Assembly: GCA_948471525.1 (NCBI GenBank)
Contig: CAOKSY010000008.1
Span: forward strand, 1-64,000
Length of the DNA stretch: 64,000 nucleotides
Direction of reading: 5' to 3'
DNA from: an uncultured Clostridia bacterium
GTDB taxonomy: Bacteria > Bacillota > Clostridia > Christensenellales > UBA3700
Shown here: in pieces, positions 55,121 through 64,000 of the stretch
Layout: each line of letters begins with the position of its first letter
Numbering within the stretch: position 1 is the first letter of the stretch
Position numbers and translations under genes: made by a program
The notes under the pieces: generated by a model
Told to the model about the DNA's origin: nothing
Database searches by the model: none
Seen by the model: only the letters and a program-made list of their open reading frames with translations

Positions 55121-56254
55121 TCACTTGCCGAATCTCCCCGTTTTCTTAAATCTCTTTATCTGCGGATATTGGCTGTCGGACAGACTGTCCTCGAATTCCT
55201 TGAGCAGTTTCATCTGTTTATTGCTCAAACCCTTAGGAGTCTCTACCTTTACAATTACGTATAGATCGCCGTATGTATCCTTTTTGAGGACTTTCATTCC
55301 GTAGCCTTTCAGTCTTATCTTCGTGCCCGACTGAGTGCCTTCGGGTATTTTGCACTTAGCCTCGCCTTTCATAGTCTCTATGACTATATCTCCTCCGCAA
55401 GCCGCGTCGTAATAACCTATCGCGAGATCATAATACAGATCGTTGCCGACTCTTTTGAATTTATTGCTCAACGCTACCCCGACCGCGATCACGAGATTGC
55501 CTCTTGCTCCGCCGTTTCTTCCGCAATGTCCTTCATTGCGCACGGTCATCGTCATTCCGTTATCCACGCCTGCCGGCACGTTGATCTTCACGCTTGCCTC
55601 TTTACGCGAATATCCGTTGCCGCGGCATACCACGCACTTCTCCTCTACGATCTTACCCTTTCCGCCGCAGTTGGTACATACGGTCTGCACGACCTGCTGA
55701 CCGAATATAGACTGTTGCGTCTTCTGCACAGTACCGGCACCTTTACAATACGGACACGTCTTGATAGAATTCGCGTCCTTAGCTCCGCTGCCTCCGCAAG
55801 TAGCGCACATCTCGTCGCGGTTGAGTCTCAGCGTCTTGCTCACGCCCGAATAAGCCTCTTCAAACGTAAGATTGATCTTGACGTTGATGTCATCTCCCTG
55901 ACGCGGCGCGTTTGGATTTTTTCTGCCGCCGAAACTTCCTCCGAAGAAAGATGAGAGAATGTCTTCGAAGCCGCCGAATCCGGCTCCTTCTCCGCCGCCT
56001 GCGCCGGCAAATCCCTGCGGGCCGTCTTCGTTGCCGAACTGGTCGTAATTAGCGCGCTTCTGCTTGTCGCTCAACACTTCGTATGCGTGGTTTATCTCTT
56101 TGAATTTCACTTCCGCCTGCTTCTTCTCGCTTTCGCTTGCGGTAGCAAATCTGTCGGGGTGCAACGAGATCGCTAGTTTTCTGTATGCCTTTTTGATATC
56201 CTCGTCGCTTGCAGTCTTGGGCACGCCCAATATTTCGTATAAATCTTTTGCCAT
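55121..56254 (-). CDS. dnaJ: Chaperone DnaJ
   Basis: A 377-aa Hsp40 co-chaperone. The J domain carries HPDR (LHPDRFATA near 31-40), a Gly/Phe-rich linker follows, and four C-x2-C-x-G-x-G zinc repeats appear (CATCGGSG, CPYCKGAG, CTNCGGKG, CVVCRGNG). The C-terminal substrate-binding domains complete the type I form. It stimulates DnaK ATPase and delivers unfolded proteins. An AAGGAA site precedes the ATG. Last gene of the hrcA-grpE-dnaK-dnaJ operon. Confidence 0.97.
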   Translation of the reverse strand: MAKDLYEILGVPKTASDEDIKKAYRKLAISLHPDRFATASESEKKQAEVKFKEINHAYEVLSDKQKRANYDQFGNEDGPQGFAGAGGGEGAGFGGFEDILSSFFGGSFGGRKNPNAPRQGDDINVKINLTFEEAYSGVSKTLRLNRDEMCATCGGSGAKDANSIKTCPYCKGAGTVQKTQQSIFGQQVVQTVCTNCGGKGKIVEEKCVVCRGNGYSRKEASVKINVPAGVDNGMTMTVRNEGHCGRNGGARGNLVIAVGVALSNKFKRVGNDLYYDLAIGYYDAACGGDIVIETMKGEAKCKIPEGTQSGTKIRLKGYGMKVLKKDTYGDLYVIVKVETPKGLSNKQMKLLKEFEDSLSDSQYPQIKRFKKTGRFGK

Positions 56255-56341
56255 AAATATTCCTTTGCTTTACCTGCTTATACCGCTAACCTGAACAGGC
56301 TAACGGTATTGCGGTAAGTTGAATTTCAAATTGTAGTATTA

Positions 56342-58159
56342 TCAGTTGTCGATAATGATATCGTCGGGATTGATACCGTCGTCGCCGGAATTCGGATCGC
56401 CCTGCTGAGCCTCTTCCTGAGCCGCCTGATAAAGTTTTGTAAATATAGGCGCGTTGGACTTTGTCATCTCGTCGATAATATTTCTTATCGTATCGGCGTC
56501 GGTAGCCGCGGCAAGATCCTCTTTTGCTTTTTTCAAAGCGTCTTCGAGCGTCTTCTTATCCTCTTCGCTCAGTTTGTCGCCGCTCTCTTCAATAGCCTTT
56601 TCGCTTGCGAAGATCATCTGATCCGCGTCGTTTTTAGCGTCTACGAGATCCTTGCGTTTCTTGTCTTCTTCCGCATACTTTTCAGCTTCTTTGACAGCCG
56701 CGTTGATCTGATCTTCAGAAAGGTTTGTCGAAGAAGTGATCGTTACAGACTGCTTCTTGCCCGTGCCCTTGTCTACCGCGGTGACGTTTACGATGCCGTT
56801 GGCGTCTATATCGAAAGTAACTTCGATCTGCGGGATACCTCTCGGTGCCGGAGGAATTCCGTCGAGCTGGAATCTTCCGAGTTCCTTATTGTCGTTGGCC
56901 ATAGATCTCTCGCCCTGCAATACTCTTATGTCTACGGCAGTCTGGTTGTTCGCCGCAGTCGAGAATACCTGAGACTTGGAAGTCGGGATCGTCGTATTTC
57001 TCTCTATGAGTTTGGTAAAGACGCCGCCCATGGTCTCGATACCGAGAGAAAGAGGCGTTACGTCGAGCAAGACTACGTCCTTGACTTCTCCTGCGAGCAC
57101 GCCGCCTTGGATAGCCGCGCCGAGCGCAACGCATTCGTCGGGATTGATACCCTTAAACGGCTCTTTGCCGGTCACGTTTCTCACCGAATCTACGACTGCA
57201 GGAATTCTGGTCGAACCGCCTACGAGTATAACCTTGGACAGATCTTTAGCTTCGAGACCTGCGTCGGAGAGAGCCTTCTTGAGCGGTATAAGCGTTCTGG
57301 ATACAAGATCGCTGGTCAGCGAATCGAACTTAGCTTTCGTCAATTCCATATCCACGTGCTTGGGCACGCCCTCTACCATAGTGATATAAGGGATATTGAT
57401 AGCCGTCTTCGTCATACCGGACAACTCTATCTTTGCCTTTTCCGCAGCTTCCTTTATTCTCTGCATCGTAGCGTTGTCCTTGGAGAGGTCGATACCTTCT
57501 TTAGCCTTGAAGTCCGCCACGATATAATCCATTATCTTTTTATCGAAATCGTCGCCGCCCAGCATATTGTCGCCGCTGGTTGCAAGCACTTCGAATACTC
57601 CGTCTTCTATCTCGAGTACGGATACGTCGAACGTACCGCCTCCGAGGTCGTATATAAGGACTTTCTGTCCTTTGTTATTGCCCTTGTCGAGACCGTAAGC
57701 GAGCGCCGCCGCGGTAGGCTCGTTTATTATTCTCAATACTTCGAGACCGGCGATCTTACCCGCGTCTTTAGTAGCCTGTCTCTGGGAGTCGGTAAAGTAA
57801 GCCGGAACCGTAATGACGGCTTGTGTCACCTTTTCGCCGATATAAGCTTCCGCGTCCTGCTTGAGCTTGGTGAGTATCATCGCGCTGATTTCCTGCGGGC
57901 TGTACGACTTGTCGCCGATGGTTGCCTTATAATTCGTACCCATATGTCTTTTGATTGACGCGACCGTTCTGTCGGCGTTTGCGACAGCCTGTCTTTTTGC
58001 GACCTGGCCGACCAATCTTTCGCCTTCTTTTGTAAAGCCTACTACCGACGGAGTCGTTCTCGATCCTTCGGGATTAGTTATGACCGTAGCTTCTCCGCCT
58101 TCCATAATGGCTACGCAGGAGTTGGTAGTGCCCAAATCGATACCTATAATCTTACTCAT
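56342..58159 (-). CDS. dnaK: Chaperone DnaK (Hsp70)
   Basis: A 605-aa Hsp70. The N-terminal [17 protein letters not shown] and [19 protein letters not shown] motifs form the ATPase domain; [18 protein letters not shown] marks the linker to the substrate-binding domain. It ends with an acidic lid tail ([14 protein letters not shown]). An AAGGAGATA site precedes the ATG. It refolds proteins with GrpE and DnaJ, both encoded here. Length normal; no odd changes. Confidence 0.98.
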   Translation of the reverse strand: MSKIIGIDLGTTNSCVAIMEGGEATVITNPEGSRTTPSVVGFTKEGERLVGQVAKRQAVANADRTVASIKRHMGTNYKATIGDKSYSPQEISAMILTKLKQDAEAYIGEKVTQAVITVPAYFTDSQRQATKDAGKIAGLEVLRIINEPTAAALAYGLDKGNNKGQKVLIYDLGGGTFDVSVLEIEDGVFEVLATSGDNMLGGDDFDKKIMDYIVADFKAKEGIDLSKDNATMQRIKEAAEKAKIELSGMTKTAINIPYITMVEGVPKHVDMELTKAKFDSLTSDLVSRTLIPLKKALSDAGLEAKDLSKVILVGGSTRIPAVVDSVRNVTGKEPFKGINPDECVALGAAIQGGVLAGEVKDVVLLDVTPLSLGIETMGGVFTKLIERNTTIPTSKSQVFSTAANNQTAVDIRVLQGERSMANDNKELGRFQLDGIPPAPRGIPQIEVTFDIDANGIVNVTAVDKGTGKKQSVTITSSTNLSEDQINAAVKEAEKYAEEDKKRKDLVDAKNDADQMIFASEKAIEESGDKLSEEDKKTLEDALKKAKEDLAAATDADTIRNIIDEMTKSNAPIFTKLYQAAQEEAQQGDPNSGDDGINPDDIIIDN

Positions 58160-58256
58160 TGATATATCTCCTTAAAAAACTTTTTTTTTCGTTTATATAC
58201 CGCCCCTTGGGGCGCTGTTTACTTTTTCTTACGGTATTTATTATGTAACCGTCAGT

Positions 58257-58766
58257 CTATTCCGCGACTACTACCGTCGGATGACGGAGTATCTTTCCGT
58301 CCTTTTGATATCCTTTTTTGACGACTTCCACGACAAGTCCCGATTTGCCTTCGACTTCGACTTTCATCACCGCCTCGTGCAGATTGGGATCAAACTGTTC
58401 CTCGTACGGATCCATCTCGCTCACGCCGAATTTTTCCAAAGCCGAGGTGAAAGCGTTTTTGACAAGTTCTATGCCCTTGCGCTGCTCCTCGTCTCTCTGC
58501 GCCATTATAGCCATATCTAAGTAATCCATAACGGGCAAGATTTCGATTATTACGTCGCTTATGCCGCTTGCATACATAGTGCTTGCAGTGGACATATTTC
58601 TCTTTTTAAAATTTTCGAAATCCGCTTGCAACCTGATATACTGCGCCTGCAAAGCGGTATATTTGTCGTCTCCGCCCTCAATACTTACTTCGGCGTCTCC
58701 CTGCGGCTTGGCAGGTTTGAATTCAAGTACTTCTTCTTCCGCGGCCTTTTGTTTGATCTTTGACAT
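58257..58766 (-). CDS. grpE: Nucleotide exchange factor GrpE
   Basis: A 169-aa protein that releases ADP from DnaK. A long N-terminal coiled coil (YTALQAQYIRLQADFENFKKRNMS) is followed by the beta domain ending in VVEVVKKGYQKDGKILRHPTVVVAE, the GrpE signature. A GGAGG site precedes the ATG. Second gene of the heat-shock operon, 12 bases after hrcA. Confidence 0.96.
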   Translation of the reverse strand: MSKIKQKAAEEEVLEFKPAKPQGDAEVSIEGGDDKYTALQAQYIRLQADFENFKKRNMSTASTMYASGISDVIIEILPVMDYLDMAIMAQRDEEQRKGIELVKNAFTSALEKFGVSEMDPYEEQFDPNLHEAVMKVEVEGKSGLVVEVVKKGYQKDGKILRHPTVVVAE

Positions 58767-58778
58767 CGTATCCTCCGT

Positions 58779-59783
58779 TCAATCGTCGAGATTGTCTATT
58801 ATTTTTCCAAGCTGTCTCAGTACGCTCAACACTTTCTTATAGTCCATTCTTTCGGGGCCTATAACTCCGAGTTGACCGACTTCTTTGCCTTTTATATGAT
58901 ACTTAGCGCTCACAAGCGCCATATTTTCCAATCCTTCGCCCTCTTCCGCGCCTATTTTTATCGAAAATTCTATATCTCCGTCGTCGCTCATAAGTTTCTT
59001 GAGCTTTTCCTTCTTGCCGACTATCGTCATAAAATTTTTGATATTGTCGTAATTTTTTGCTTCGGGGTATTGGAATATCTTATCCGCGCCCTCGACGAAT
59101 AACTGTCCTTCTCTCGTCTTTTTATATTCGCTCAGCAGATCTATTACGTTTTCGAATATCTGTTTAAACTCTTCGAGTTCCGCGTCAAGATCTACTTGCG
59201 CGCTCAGTATCTGAGACAGCGTCTTTCCTGCAAAACTCTTCGACAGCAGTCCGTTGGCGACCTCTATATAGTTGTCTTCGATCTTCGGCAGACGTATCTC
59301 TTTGTCCTTGATTACTCCGCTGTCGGTAATTATGAGTACCAAAGCGTTGCCGTCGTACATATCGAGGAGCTTTATATCTTTTATCGTCAGTGTATCGCTG
59401 TTGGCGATCATCAGCATAGAAGTATAATTAGTCACGTCGCTTACGATCTTTGCTCCGTCCCTCACTATCTCCGCCACGCTGTCGTACTTCTTGGATATAT
59501 TTCTCCTCAGCTGTTCGAGATCTATATCCTCGTCGCCCACAAAGTTTTCTACGTAATATCTGTACGCTTTGGAAGACGGAACCCTGCCCGCGCTTATATG
59601 CGGCTTTATCAAATATCCCATCTCTTCGAGATGCGACAGTTCGCTTCTGATAGTAGCGGTCGACACCTCCGGCAAATACTTTGCCTGTATATCTCCCGAC
59701 GAAATAGGCTCGACGCTGGTAATATAACTGTCTATCAACGCCTGTAAGACTTTTTTCTTTCTTTCGGTAAGATTTTCGTCCAT
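58779..59783 (-). CDS. hrcA: Heat-inducible transcription repressor HrcA
   Basis: A 334-aa repressor that binds the CIRCE operator and is held active by GroEL. The N-terminal winged helix LTERKKKVLQALIDSYITSVEPISSG and VSTATIRSELSHLEEMGYLIKPHISAGRVPSSKAYRYYV is the family signature. ATG 59783 has a GAGGGTG site; six codons upstream in frame are not supported. First gene of the operon, with CIRCE at 59818-59844 ahead of it, so it represses itself. Confidence 0.97.
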   Translation of the reverse strand: MDENLTERKKKVLQALIDSYITSVEPISSGDIQAKYLPEVSTATIRSELSHLEEMGYLIKPHISAGRVPSSKAYRYYVENFVGDEDIDLEQLRRNISKKYDSVAEIVRDGAKIVSDVTNYTSMLMIANSDTLTIKDIKLLDMYDGNALVLIITDSGVIKDKEIRLPKIEDNYIEVANGLLSKSFAGKTLSQILSAQVDLDAELEEFKQIFENVIDLLSEYKKTREGQLFVEGADKIFQYPEAKNYDNIKNFMTIVGKKEKLKKLMSDDGDIEFSIKIGAEEGEGLENMALVSAKYHIKGKEVGQLGVIGPERMDYKKVLSVLRQLGKIIDNLDD

Positions 59784-59817
59784 TTTCACCCTCGTTGGCA
59801 ATCAATTTAACCGCTTG

Positions 59818-59844
59818 TTAGCACTCGACACCCTTGACTGCTAA
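59818..59844. promoter_or_regulatory. CIRCE operator
   Basis: TTAGCACTC-N9-GACTGCTAA, one base off the consensus inverted repeat TTAGCACTC-N9-GAGTGCTAA. It lies just downstream of the operon promoter and 34 bases ahead of hrcA. Confidence 0.95.
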
Positions 59845-59848
59845 ATTC

Positions 59849-59876
59849 ATTATACTACATTATCGCCAAAAGTCAA
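59849..59876 (-). promoter_or_regulatory. Promoter of the hrcA-grpE-dnaK-dnaJ operon
   Basis: On the minus strand, TTGACT (59876-59871) and TATAAT (59854-59849) with a 16-base spacer, immediately upstream of CIRCE. Confidence 0.85.
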
Positions 59877-60081
59877 TAGCTTTTATGCAAATTTTTTGTC
59901 AATTAGGAAAATCTTTCCTTTATATTACCTTTTGCTTTTGAGCCAAAACGCCCAATTTCGCACCTGCTTTTATTATTACGATAAAACAAAAAAGAGACAT
60001 CGCCAAATCCCAACGCATATCTCATCCTTATTATTTTATAAATTGATTTATCAAATTAATATTGTCTTCTCAGCCGCTCCT

Positions 60082-60109
60082 CGTCATCTCGACCGAAGCG
60101 AAGAGATCT
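60082..60109. repeat. Copy of dispersed intergenic repeat
   Basis: CGTCATCTCGACCGAAGCG followed by AAGAGATCT, the core of the repeat family. The surrounding 59877-60135 shows no gene or other structure. Confidence 0.7.
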
Positions 60110-60135
60110 AATCCGCTTATCAATAATTTACATAG

Positions 60136-60186
60136 AAAAACGGCATATTGCTTTTAAGGTCATTTATCCTCTATGCAATATACCGT
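60136..60186 (-). terminator. Terminator of the following gene
   Basis: On the minus strand, ACGGTATATTGC pairs with GCAATATGCCGT across a 26-base loop and is followed by TTTTT, 20 bases after the stop at 60207. Confidence 0.65.
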
Positions 60187-60206
60187 AATTTTAAATGATT
60201 TAATTG

Positions 60207-61103
60207 TTATCTATCGGTAAGAGTCTCCCCTGTCTTAGCGGACTGATACATCATCCAATATCCTCTTCCGCCCTTTTCTATCTCCATCCACTGACGGCAA
60301 TTCTCCTCGTTTTGCGGCGGATTGCTTCCGTCTTTATCGGGCACGCCGTAGCAAATGATTTCAGGAACATCTTCATTATAAATGATTCCCACGACGTAAT
60401 ATCCGTCGTCGCCGAGCGACACTCTCGCCCATTTACTGCCGGGCATAAGCAAAGCGAGTTCCTCGTCGGGGTCGTTCTTTTCAAAAAGCTGTTGCATATT
60501 ATCCTCTATCTTTTTATAGAACGGCTCTTGCGGCTGTGCTTTCACCTTGACCGCCGATACGGATTTGGTCTTTTTTACAGGCGCAGGCTTGGACTGAACT
60601 GCTTCCTCTACGGCGATAGTTTCTTCCTCTGCTGCAACTTCCGCTATGACTTCAGGCTCGTTTTTGACATCCGCGATATCTTCAGCCACTGCCTCGACCT
60701 CAACGGATCGCATAATATTATCGGCGACAACCGTTTGAGTTTCAGTCTGTTGTTGAGTTTCGGCGATACCTGCAAAATATCTGTGAATATCAGGCAAAAT
60801 TTCATTGGGCAAAAACTTCCCCTTGCTGCTGCCGAGGCTGACTATCTCTCCGTCGCGCACGGCGGCTATCCTGATACGCTTGTTGAGATCGTAAAGAGCG
60901 TTGAACTTGTGTTCGCCCTCAAACGCCGCTCCGCAATACATAATTTCGTCAGCGCATTTTATGCAAATAACGCCGTCGCCTTTCAGCCCCAATATCCGTA
61001 CAAAACAACTTGTCCTGCCCGCAAAGTTTTCAAATTTGACTATTCCCGAGCAGTTGCTTTTTCCGTGCTCCGTCATTATCACTATTTTTTTCAAGATAAC
61101 CAT
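60207..61103 (-). CDS. Uncharacterised protein with a charged linker
   Basis: A 298-aa protein from ATG 61103, which has a GGAGG site; the longer upstream frame is not supported. It has an N-terminal beta-rich domain of about 110 residues (IVKFENFAGRTSCFVRILGLKGDGVICIKC...), then a Glu/Ala/Val/Gln-rich linker (about 120-195, low complexity), then a basic stretch and a C-terminal domain (PGSKWARVSLGDDGYYVVGIIYNEDVPEIICYGVP...). The C-terminal part reads like a small beta domain. No membrane segment or recognised family. Confidence 0.7.
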   Translation of the reverse strand: MVILKKIVIMTEHGKSNCSGIVKFENFAGRTSCFVRILGLKGDGVICIKCADEIMYCGAAFEGEHKFNALYDLNKRIRIAAVRDGEIVSLGSSKGKFLPNEILPDIHRYFAGIAETQQQTETQTVVADNIMRSVEVEAVAEDIADVKNEPEVIAEVAAEEETIAVEEAVQSKPAPVKKTKSVSAVKVKAQPQEPFYKKIEDNMQQLFEKNDPDEELALLMPGSKWARVSLGDDGYYVVGIIYNEDVPEIICYGVPDKDGSNPPQNEENCRQWMEIEKGGRGYWMMYQSAKTGETLTDR

Positions 61104-61253
61104 AATATACCTCCATACACGATAATGTATGCGACGGCATAAGACAATATAACTATATAATATCGATATTTTATATTGATATTTATCGGTCAAAATAGAT
61201 GATTTATGGCAAGTAAAAGGAATGAGGTCGAAATATGACAGCTTAGTTTAATT

Positions 61254-61373
61254 CGTCATTTCGACTGGAGCGTAAGCGAAATGGAGAAATCTCTTCCGGT
61301 TGTTTAAACGGTATTAGATCTCTCCGATACGGTCGTAAGGAGCGAAGTCGAGAAATCTCATTGCTAGCTGAGC
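61254..61373. repeat. Long copy of dispersed intergenic repeat
   Basis: Contains GTCATTTCGACTGGAGCG ... AAATGGAGAAATCTC, and a second core, TACGGTCGTAAGGAGCGAAG followed by TCGAGAAATCTC. The arrangement of two cores is like that at 50570-50693. Confidence 0.75.
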
Positions 61374-61481
61374 GAAAAAGACAAATGTAGATTTGCCGTC
61401 TGAGAGACGACTTTGTATAACGGCGCGCCTTTCGCTAAAACGAAATCCACACCGCTCTCCAAAGTCTGTATCTAAAATATA

Positions 61482-61535
61482 GAAAAAAATCGCCCATACT
61501 GGATATGGCGACTTTTTCTGTTATGCCGTTTTGGC
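61482..61535 (-). terminator. Second hairpin, terminator-like
   Basis: On the minus strand, AAAAAGTCGCCATA and TATGGGCGATTTTTTT pair. The sequence is similar to the core of the larger palindrome at 61563-61720, so the two appear to be copies of one element. Confidence 0.6.
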
Positions 61536-61562
61536 GGCAAAATTACTTAATTAATTCTCGTG

Positions 61563-61720
61563 AGGCGGAAAGCGAGATGAATAAGAAAGGAATGGGTAGA
61601 TTTTTCGTTGAGACGCTGTAAGAAAAAATCGCCCGTACTGGAGGTACGAGTCGACTTTTTATTACAGTGTATCGGCGGAAAAGATGCCTATTTACTTTTA
61701 TTCAGCCTCGCTTTCCGCCG
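61563..61720. repeat. Long near-palindrome with terminator core
   Basis: The outer arms GGCGGAAAGCGAG/CTCGCTTTCCGCC continue inward for about 75 bases with few mismatches, to a core in which GTAC...GTAC and AAAAA/TTTTTT form a terminator for the ferritin-like gene on the minus strand. The arms are far longer than a terminator needs. A shorter relative lies at 61482-61535. Confidence 0.7.
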
Positions 61721-61729
61721 AACACAAAC

Positions 61730-62965
61730 TTACCTACCCACAGAAATATTATCTTTGTGTCTGTTACGCAATTCAGCGATAGGATGCTCCGCTATCTGAT
61801 AGCGGTAATCGATGCCTTTCTTATCGATATAGTCGTCGATAACTCTGTGCGAAGCCACGTCCGCCGCCTTGGGATTAACTATGCTCTGATAGGTGAAGAA
61901 GTCGGAATTTTTAGGCACTTCTTTTATATCGACGTAGTTTTCGCGGTCCGCTGTGAGCGATACTGATTCAAGCTGTTGACGCACATAGTCTTTGCAAGAA
62001 TGGAAAGACAGAAGTTCGGGGAATTCTCCTACGGGGATAACGCTTTCCCAATCCTTTTTCTCGTATCTCTTGAGCATTTCTTTAGCCGCGTGCAAATGAC
62101 TTACTTCCTGTTCGAAAAGACATTCCCACATAGCTTTGATACGCTTGTCGCTCTCGTCCATATAGCAAGAATAATACAGGTACGCCTCGCAATATTCGTG
62201 CATAAGATTATTTTCCAGCCAAGTGCAGTTCGTATCCAAAAGCGAACCGTACTGAGTGACGTGCTGTTCCTCAATCATAGCGATCTCGGTATAGAGCTGT
62301 CTGCCCAAAGTAGATTGATCGTAGAACGCTCCTTGGTTCATATAATAATTCATCGTCTGCTGTTCTGCGGCAGTGATGATCATCGTATTGAGCACGGTGA
62401 GCATATCGCTGTTTTTGCTGTCGATATGGTATCTAATACTGTCGTAAGGATGTCTGTGCTCGGATATGGTGGGACGGCCGGGCATTATCTCCGCGTACTC
62501 GCCTACGAGTCTCTGCGCCTTGACTCCCTGCTCCATCTCGAGAAGATCCGCATATCTGTACAAATGGTCAAAGTCTTCAAGAAGCGCAAAATCAAGCGCC
62601 TGCTTGACGTATCCGTTCTTTTCGCGCTGAGCGAGAAGCGCCGTAAGATCGACCGCAAGATGTTCGTACGCGATAGTATGCTCGAGAATATTTTCGTTGA
62701 GCGGCTTGAGATTTGCAATACGCTTCTGCTGTTGCTGCTCCACTCTTCTCACGCCGGCAATGCTTCTGCGGATATCGTTGTTGTCGCAGTTGCGTGAAAA
62801 ACGGTGCAAGAAATTGACGGACTCATACTCCGTGCCGTTCATAAGCACTATTCTGAGTTTTGTATAAGGACTGATCTCTTCCTTATCGTAAGGTTTGGAA
62901 TTGAGACACGACCAGTCGCAAAAACATTGGTCGAGAGTCTTAGGTTTTAATTCAAATGGATTCAT
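61730..62965 (-). CDS. Ferritin-like domain protein
   Basis: A 411-aa protein from ATG 62965, which follows a CGGAGGTAAAT site; 23 codons upstream are not supported. The middle region has four-helix-bundle segments with candidate diiron ligands: LLEDFDHLYRYADLLE, EIAMIEEQHVTQYGSLL and ECLFEQEVSHLHAAKEM, the last two giving E-x2-H pairs. The N-terminal CFCDWSCLNSKPYDKEE has Cys residues that may bind metal. It is about twice the length of a plain ferritin or rubrerythrin. Predicted role in iron or oxygen handling; exact family not recognised. Confidence 0.75.
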   Translation of the reverse strand: MNPFELKPKTLDQCFCDWSCLNSKPYDKEEISPYTKLRIVLMNGTEYESVNFLHRFSRNCDNNDIRRSIAGVRRVEQQQQKRIANLKPLNENILEHTIAYEHLAVDLTALLAQREKNGYVKQALDFALLEDFDHLYRYADLLEMEQGVKAQRLVGEYAEIMPGRPTISEHRHPYDSIRYHIDSKNSDMLTVLNTMIITAAEQQTMNYYMNQGAFYDQSTLGRQLYTEIAMIEEQHVTQYGSLLDTNCTWLENNLMHEYCEAYLYYSCYMDESDKRIKAMWECLFEQEVSHLHAAKEMLKRYEKKDWESVIPVGEFPELLSFHSCKDYVRQQLESVSLTADRENYVDIKEVPKNSDFFTYQSIVNPKAADVASHRVIDDYIDKKGIDYRYQIAEHPIAELRNRHKDNISVGR

Positions 62966-63315
62966 ATTTACCTCCGTATTATTACTATGGTTAGTATTGA
63001 CATTATAGAATTTTTTATCACACGGTCTTTTCAATTTGTATTCATTGATAAAAAAATAACATAGTCGCCGTAATATTTTTTACTCAAAAGCCCTTTCGAT
63101 ATGCTTATATTGCCTCGTTACGGCCGCCCTGCCGCCCCGCCGAGCGCAAATGACGGAGTTTTACGCGCAAGACTTCACGGCGCGTCGCCTTTGCAAAACA
63201 TATTTAAAAATTATGTCGAAAAACACTTTTTATTTATTTGATTTAGTGTTAAAATGATTATGCTTAAATATTACTTTATAAAAAGTTTTTATCACAAACT
63301 ATTTAAGGAGAATTT

Positions 63316-64000
63316 ATGGACATGCAAAAGTTGGAATATCTTCAATCGAAAGCCCTCGACATACGCAAGCTGACGGTTGAGATGATAGGCAGACTGGGCG
63401 TCGGTCACATCGGCGGCGCGCTGAGCATCGTAGATCTATTGACGGTACTGTATTACGATATCGCAAAAGTAGATCCCAACGATCCCAAAAATCCCGACAG
63501 AGACAGGATCATAATGAGCAAAGGCCATGCCGGTCCGGCATTGTACAGCGTGCTCGCAGACAAGGGATACTTCCCTATCGACGAGATAAAGACGCTCAAC
63601 AAACCCGGCACCAATCTTCCCTCTCACTGCGATATGAACAAGACAGTCGGAATAGATATGACCGCAGGCTCTCTCGGACAGGGACTCAGTTGCGCGATAG
63701 GAATGGCTCTCGCAGCCAAGATAGACAAGAAGGATTACAAGGTATTCTGCATACTCGGCGACGGAGAATCTCAGGAAGGTCAGGTATGGGAAGCGCTTAT
63801 GTACGCCGGCAATATGAAGTTGGACAACCTTGTCATCTTTATCGACAACAACGGCATGCAAATAGACGGAATGACTTCGGACATAAATTCTATAGAACCG
63901 CTCGACGCAAAAGGCGCGGCGTTCAACTTGCATACGCAACGCATAGACGGACACGATCTGGAGACCGTCGAGAATGCGGTAAACAAAGCGCTTGACGCAA
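63316..64000 (+). CDS. Transketolase N-terminal subunit (partial, runs off the window)
   Basis: The first 228 residues, open to the window end. The thiamine-diphosphate binding region GHIGGALSIVDLLTVLYYD and the motif GDGESQEGQVWEALMYAG...NLVIFIDNNGMQIDG (the GDG...N signature) are intact. Split transketolases consist of an N-terminal subunit like this one and a separate C-terminal subunit, common in Clostridia; the start and size pattern fit, and the partner is expected just beyond the window. An AAGGAG site precedes ATG 63316. It acts in the non-oxidative pentose phosphate pathway. Confidence 0.92.
   Translation, partial: MDMQKLEYLQSKALDIRKLTVEMIGRLGVGHIGGALSIVDLLTVLYYDIAKVDPNDPKNPDRDRIIMSKGHAGPALYSVLADKGYFPIDEIKTLNKPGTNLPSHCDMNKTVGIDMTAGSLGQGLSCAIGMALAAKIDKKDYKVFCILGDGESQEGQVWEALMYAGNMKLDNLVIFIDNNGMQIDGMTSDINSIEPLDAKGAAFNLHTQRIDGHDLETVENAVNKALDA

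Overview
The window looks like a chromosomal segment of an anaerobic Bacillota, most likely an uncultured gut Clostridia lineage. This rests on several things: an hrcA-grpE-dnaK-dnaJ operon with a CIRCE operator, HPr kinase with an HPr-like protein, a DUF4364 protein, an L-box (lysine riboswitch) in front of asd-dapA-dapB, a GGGtGRT/NifU-like pair, strong AGGAGG ribosome binding sites, sigma-A-type promoters, many U-tailed terminators, and lipoprotein signals ending in FAAC. The genetic code is standard. The lineage call is inference from gene content; no rRNA is present.

Layout. 1-2.1 kb: NifU-like scaffold plus GGGtGRT protein. 2.2-8.1 kb: an AT-rich three-gene operon (unknown 722-aa protein, ParA/MinD-type ATPase, 887-aa HD-domain protein) that I do not recognise as any described system; it is one of the two main candidates here. 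8.4-10 kb: small XRE-type regulator and membrane protein, divergent from a lipoprotein. 10.2-12.7 kb: flavodiiron protein, an unknown gene and a LOG-like protein. 12.9-16.6 kb: a 3.4-kb islet with one AT-rich gene, a STAND/NB-ARC ATPase with a HEPN-like R-x4-H motif, flanked by direct repeats derived from the region behind tRNA-Thr(CGU); this is the second candidate. 16.7-24.8 kb: asnS, a 6S RNA candidate, membrane proteins, a HAD phosphatase, valS, pgsA. 25-29.6 kb: a leucine-rich repeat protein divergent from an SsuABC/ThiXYZ-type ABC importer.

29.6-35.3 kb: YkvI-like transporter, unknown helical-repeat protein, Hsp33, methyltransferase, membrane protein. 35.4-38.5 kb: lysine riboswitch with asd-dapA-dapB. 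38.5-45 kb: a tightly coupled operon of a degenerate RF1 paralogue, an SF1 helicase, a coiled-coil protein and a one-TM surface protein. 45.4-51.5 kb: dGTPase, CDF exporter, unknown protein, HPr-like/DUF4364 pair, tiny acidic protein, hprK, Cof-type phosphatase. 51.7-52.4 kb: structured intergenic DNA, a hexapeptide-repeat lipoprotein and an inverted-repeat element. 52.4-59.9 kb: uvrC, an ArsR regulator, a Cys/Asn/Gly-rich small protein and the heat-shock operon. 60-64 kb: an unknown protein, palindromic intergenic DNA, a ferritin-like protein and the start of a transketolase N-terminal subunit.

Housekeeping genes are compact and GC-richer. The 2.2-8.1 kb operon and the islet gene are visibly AT-richer, use many AAA/AAT/ATA codons and have few homologues that can be recognised by eye, which suggests horizontal acquisition. 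A dispersed intergenic repeat (core resembling CGACCGAAGCGGAGAAATCT) occurs at least six times, and its longer form shares sequence with the repeats flanking the tRNA-Thr islet.
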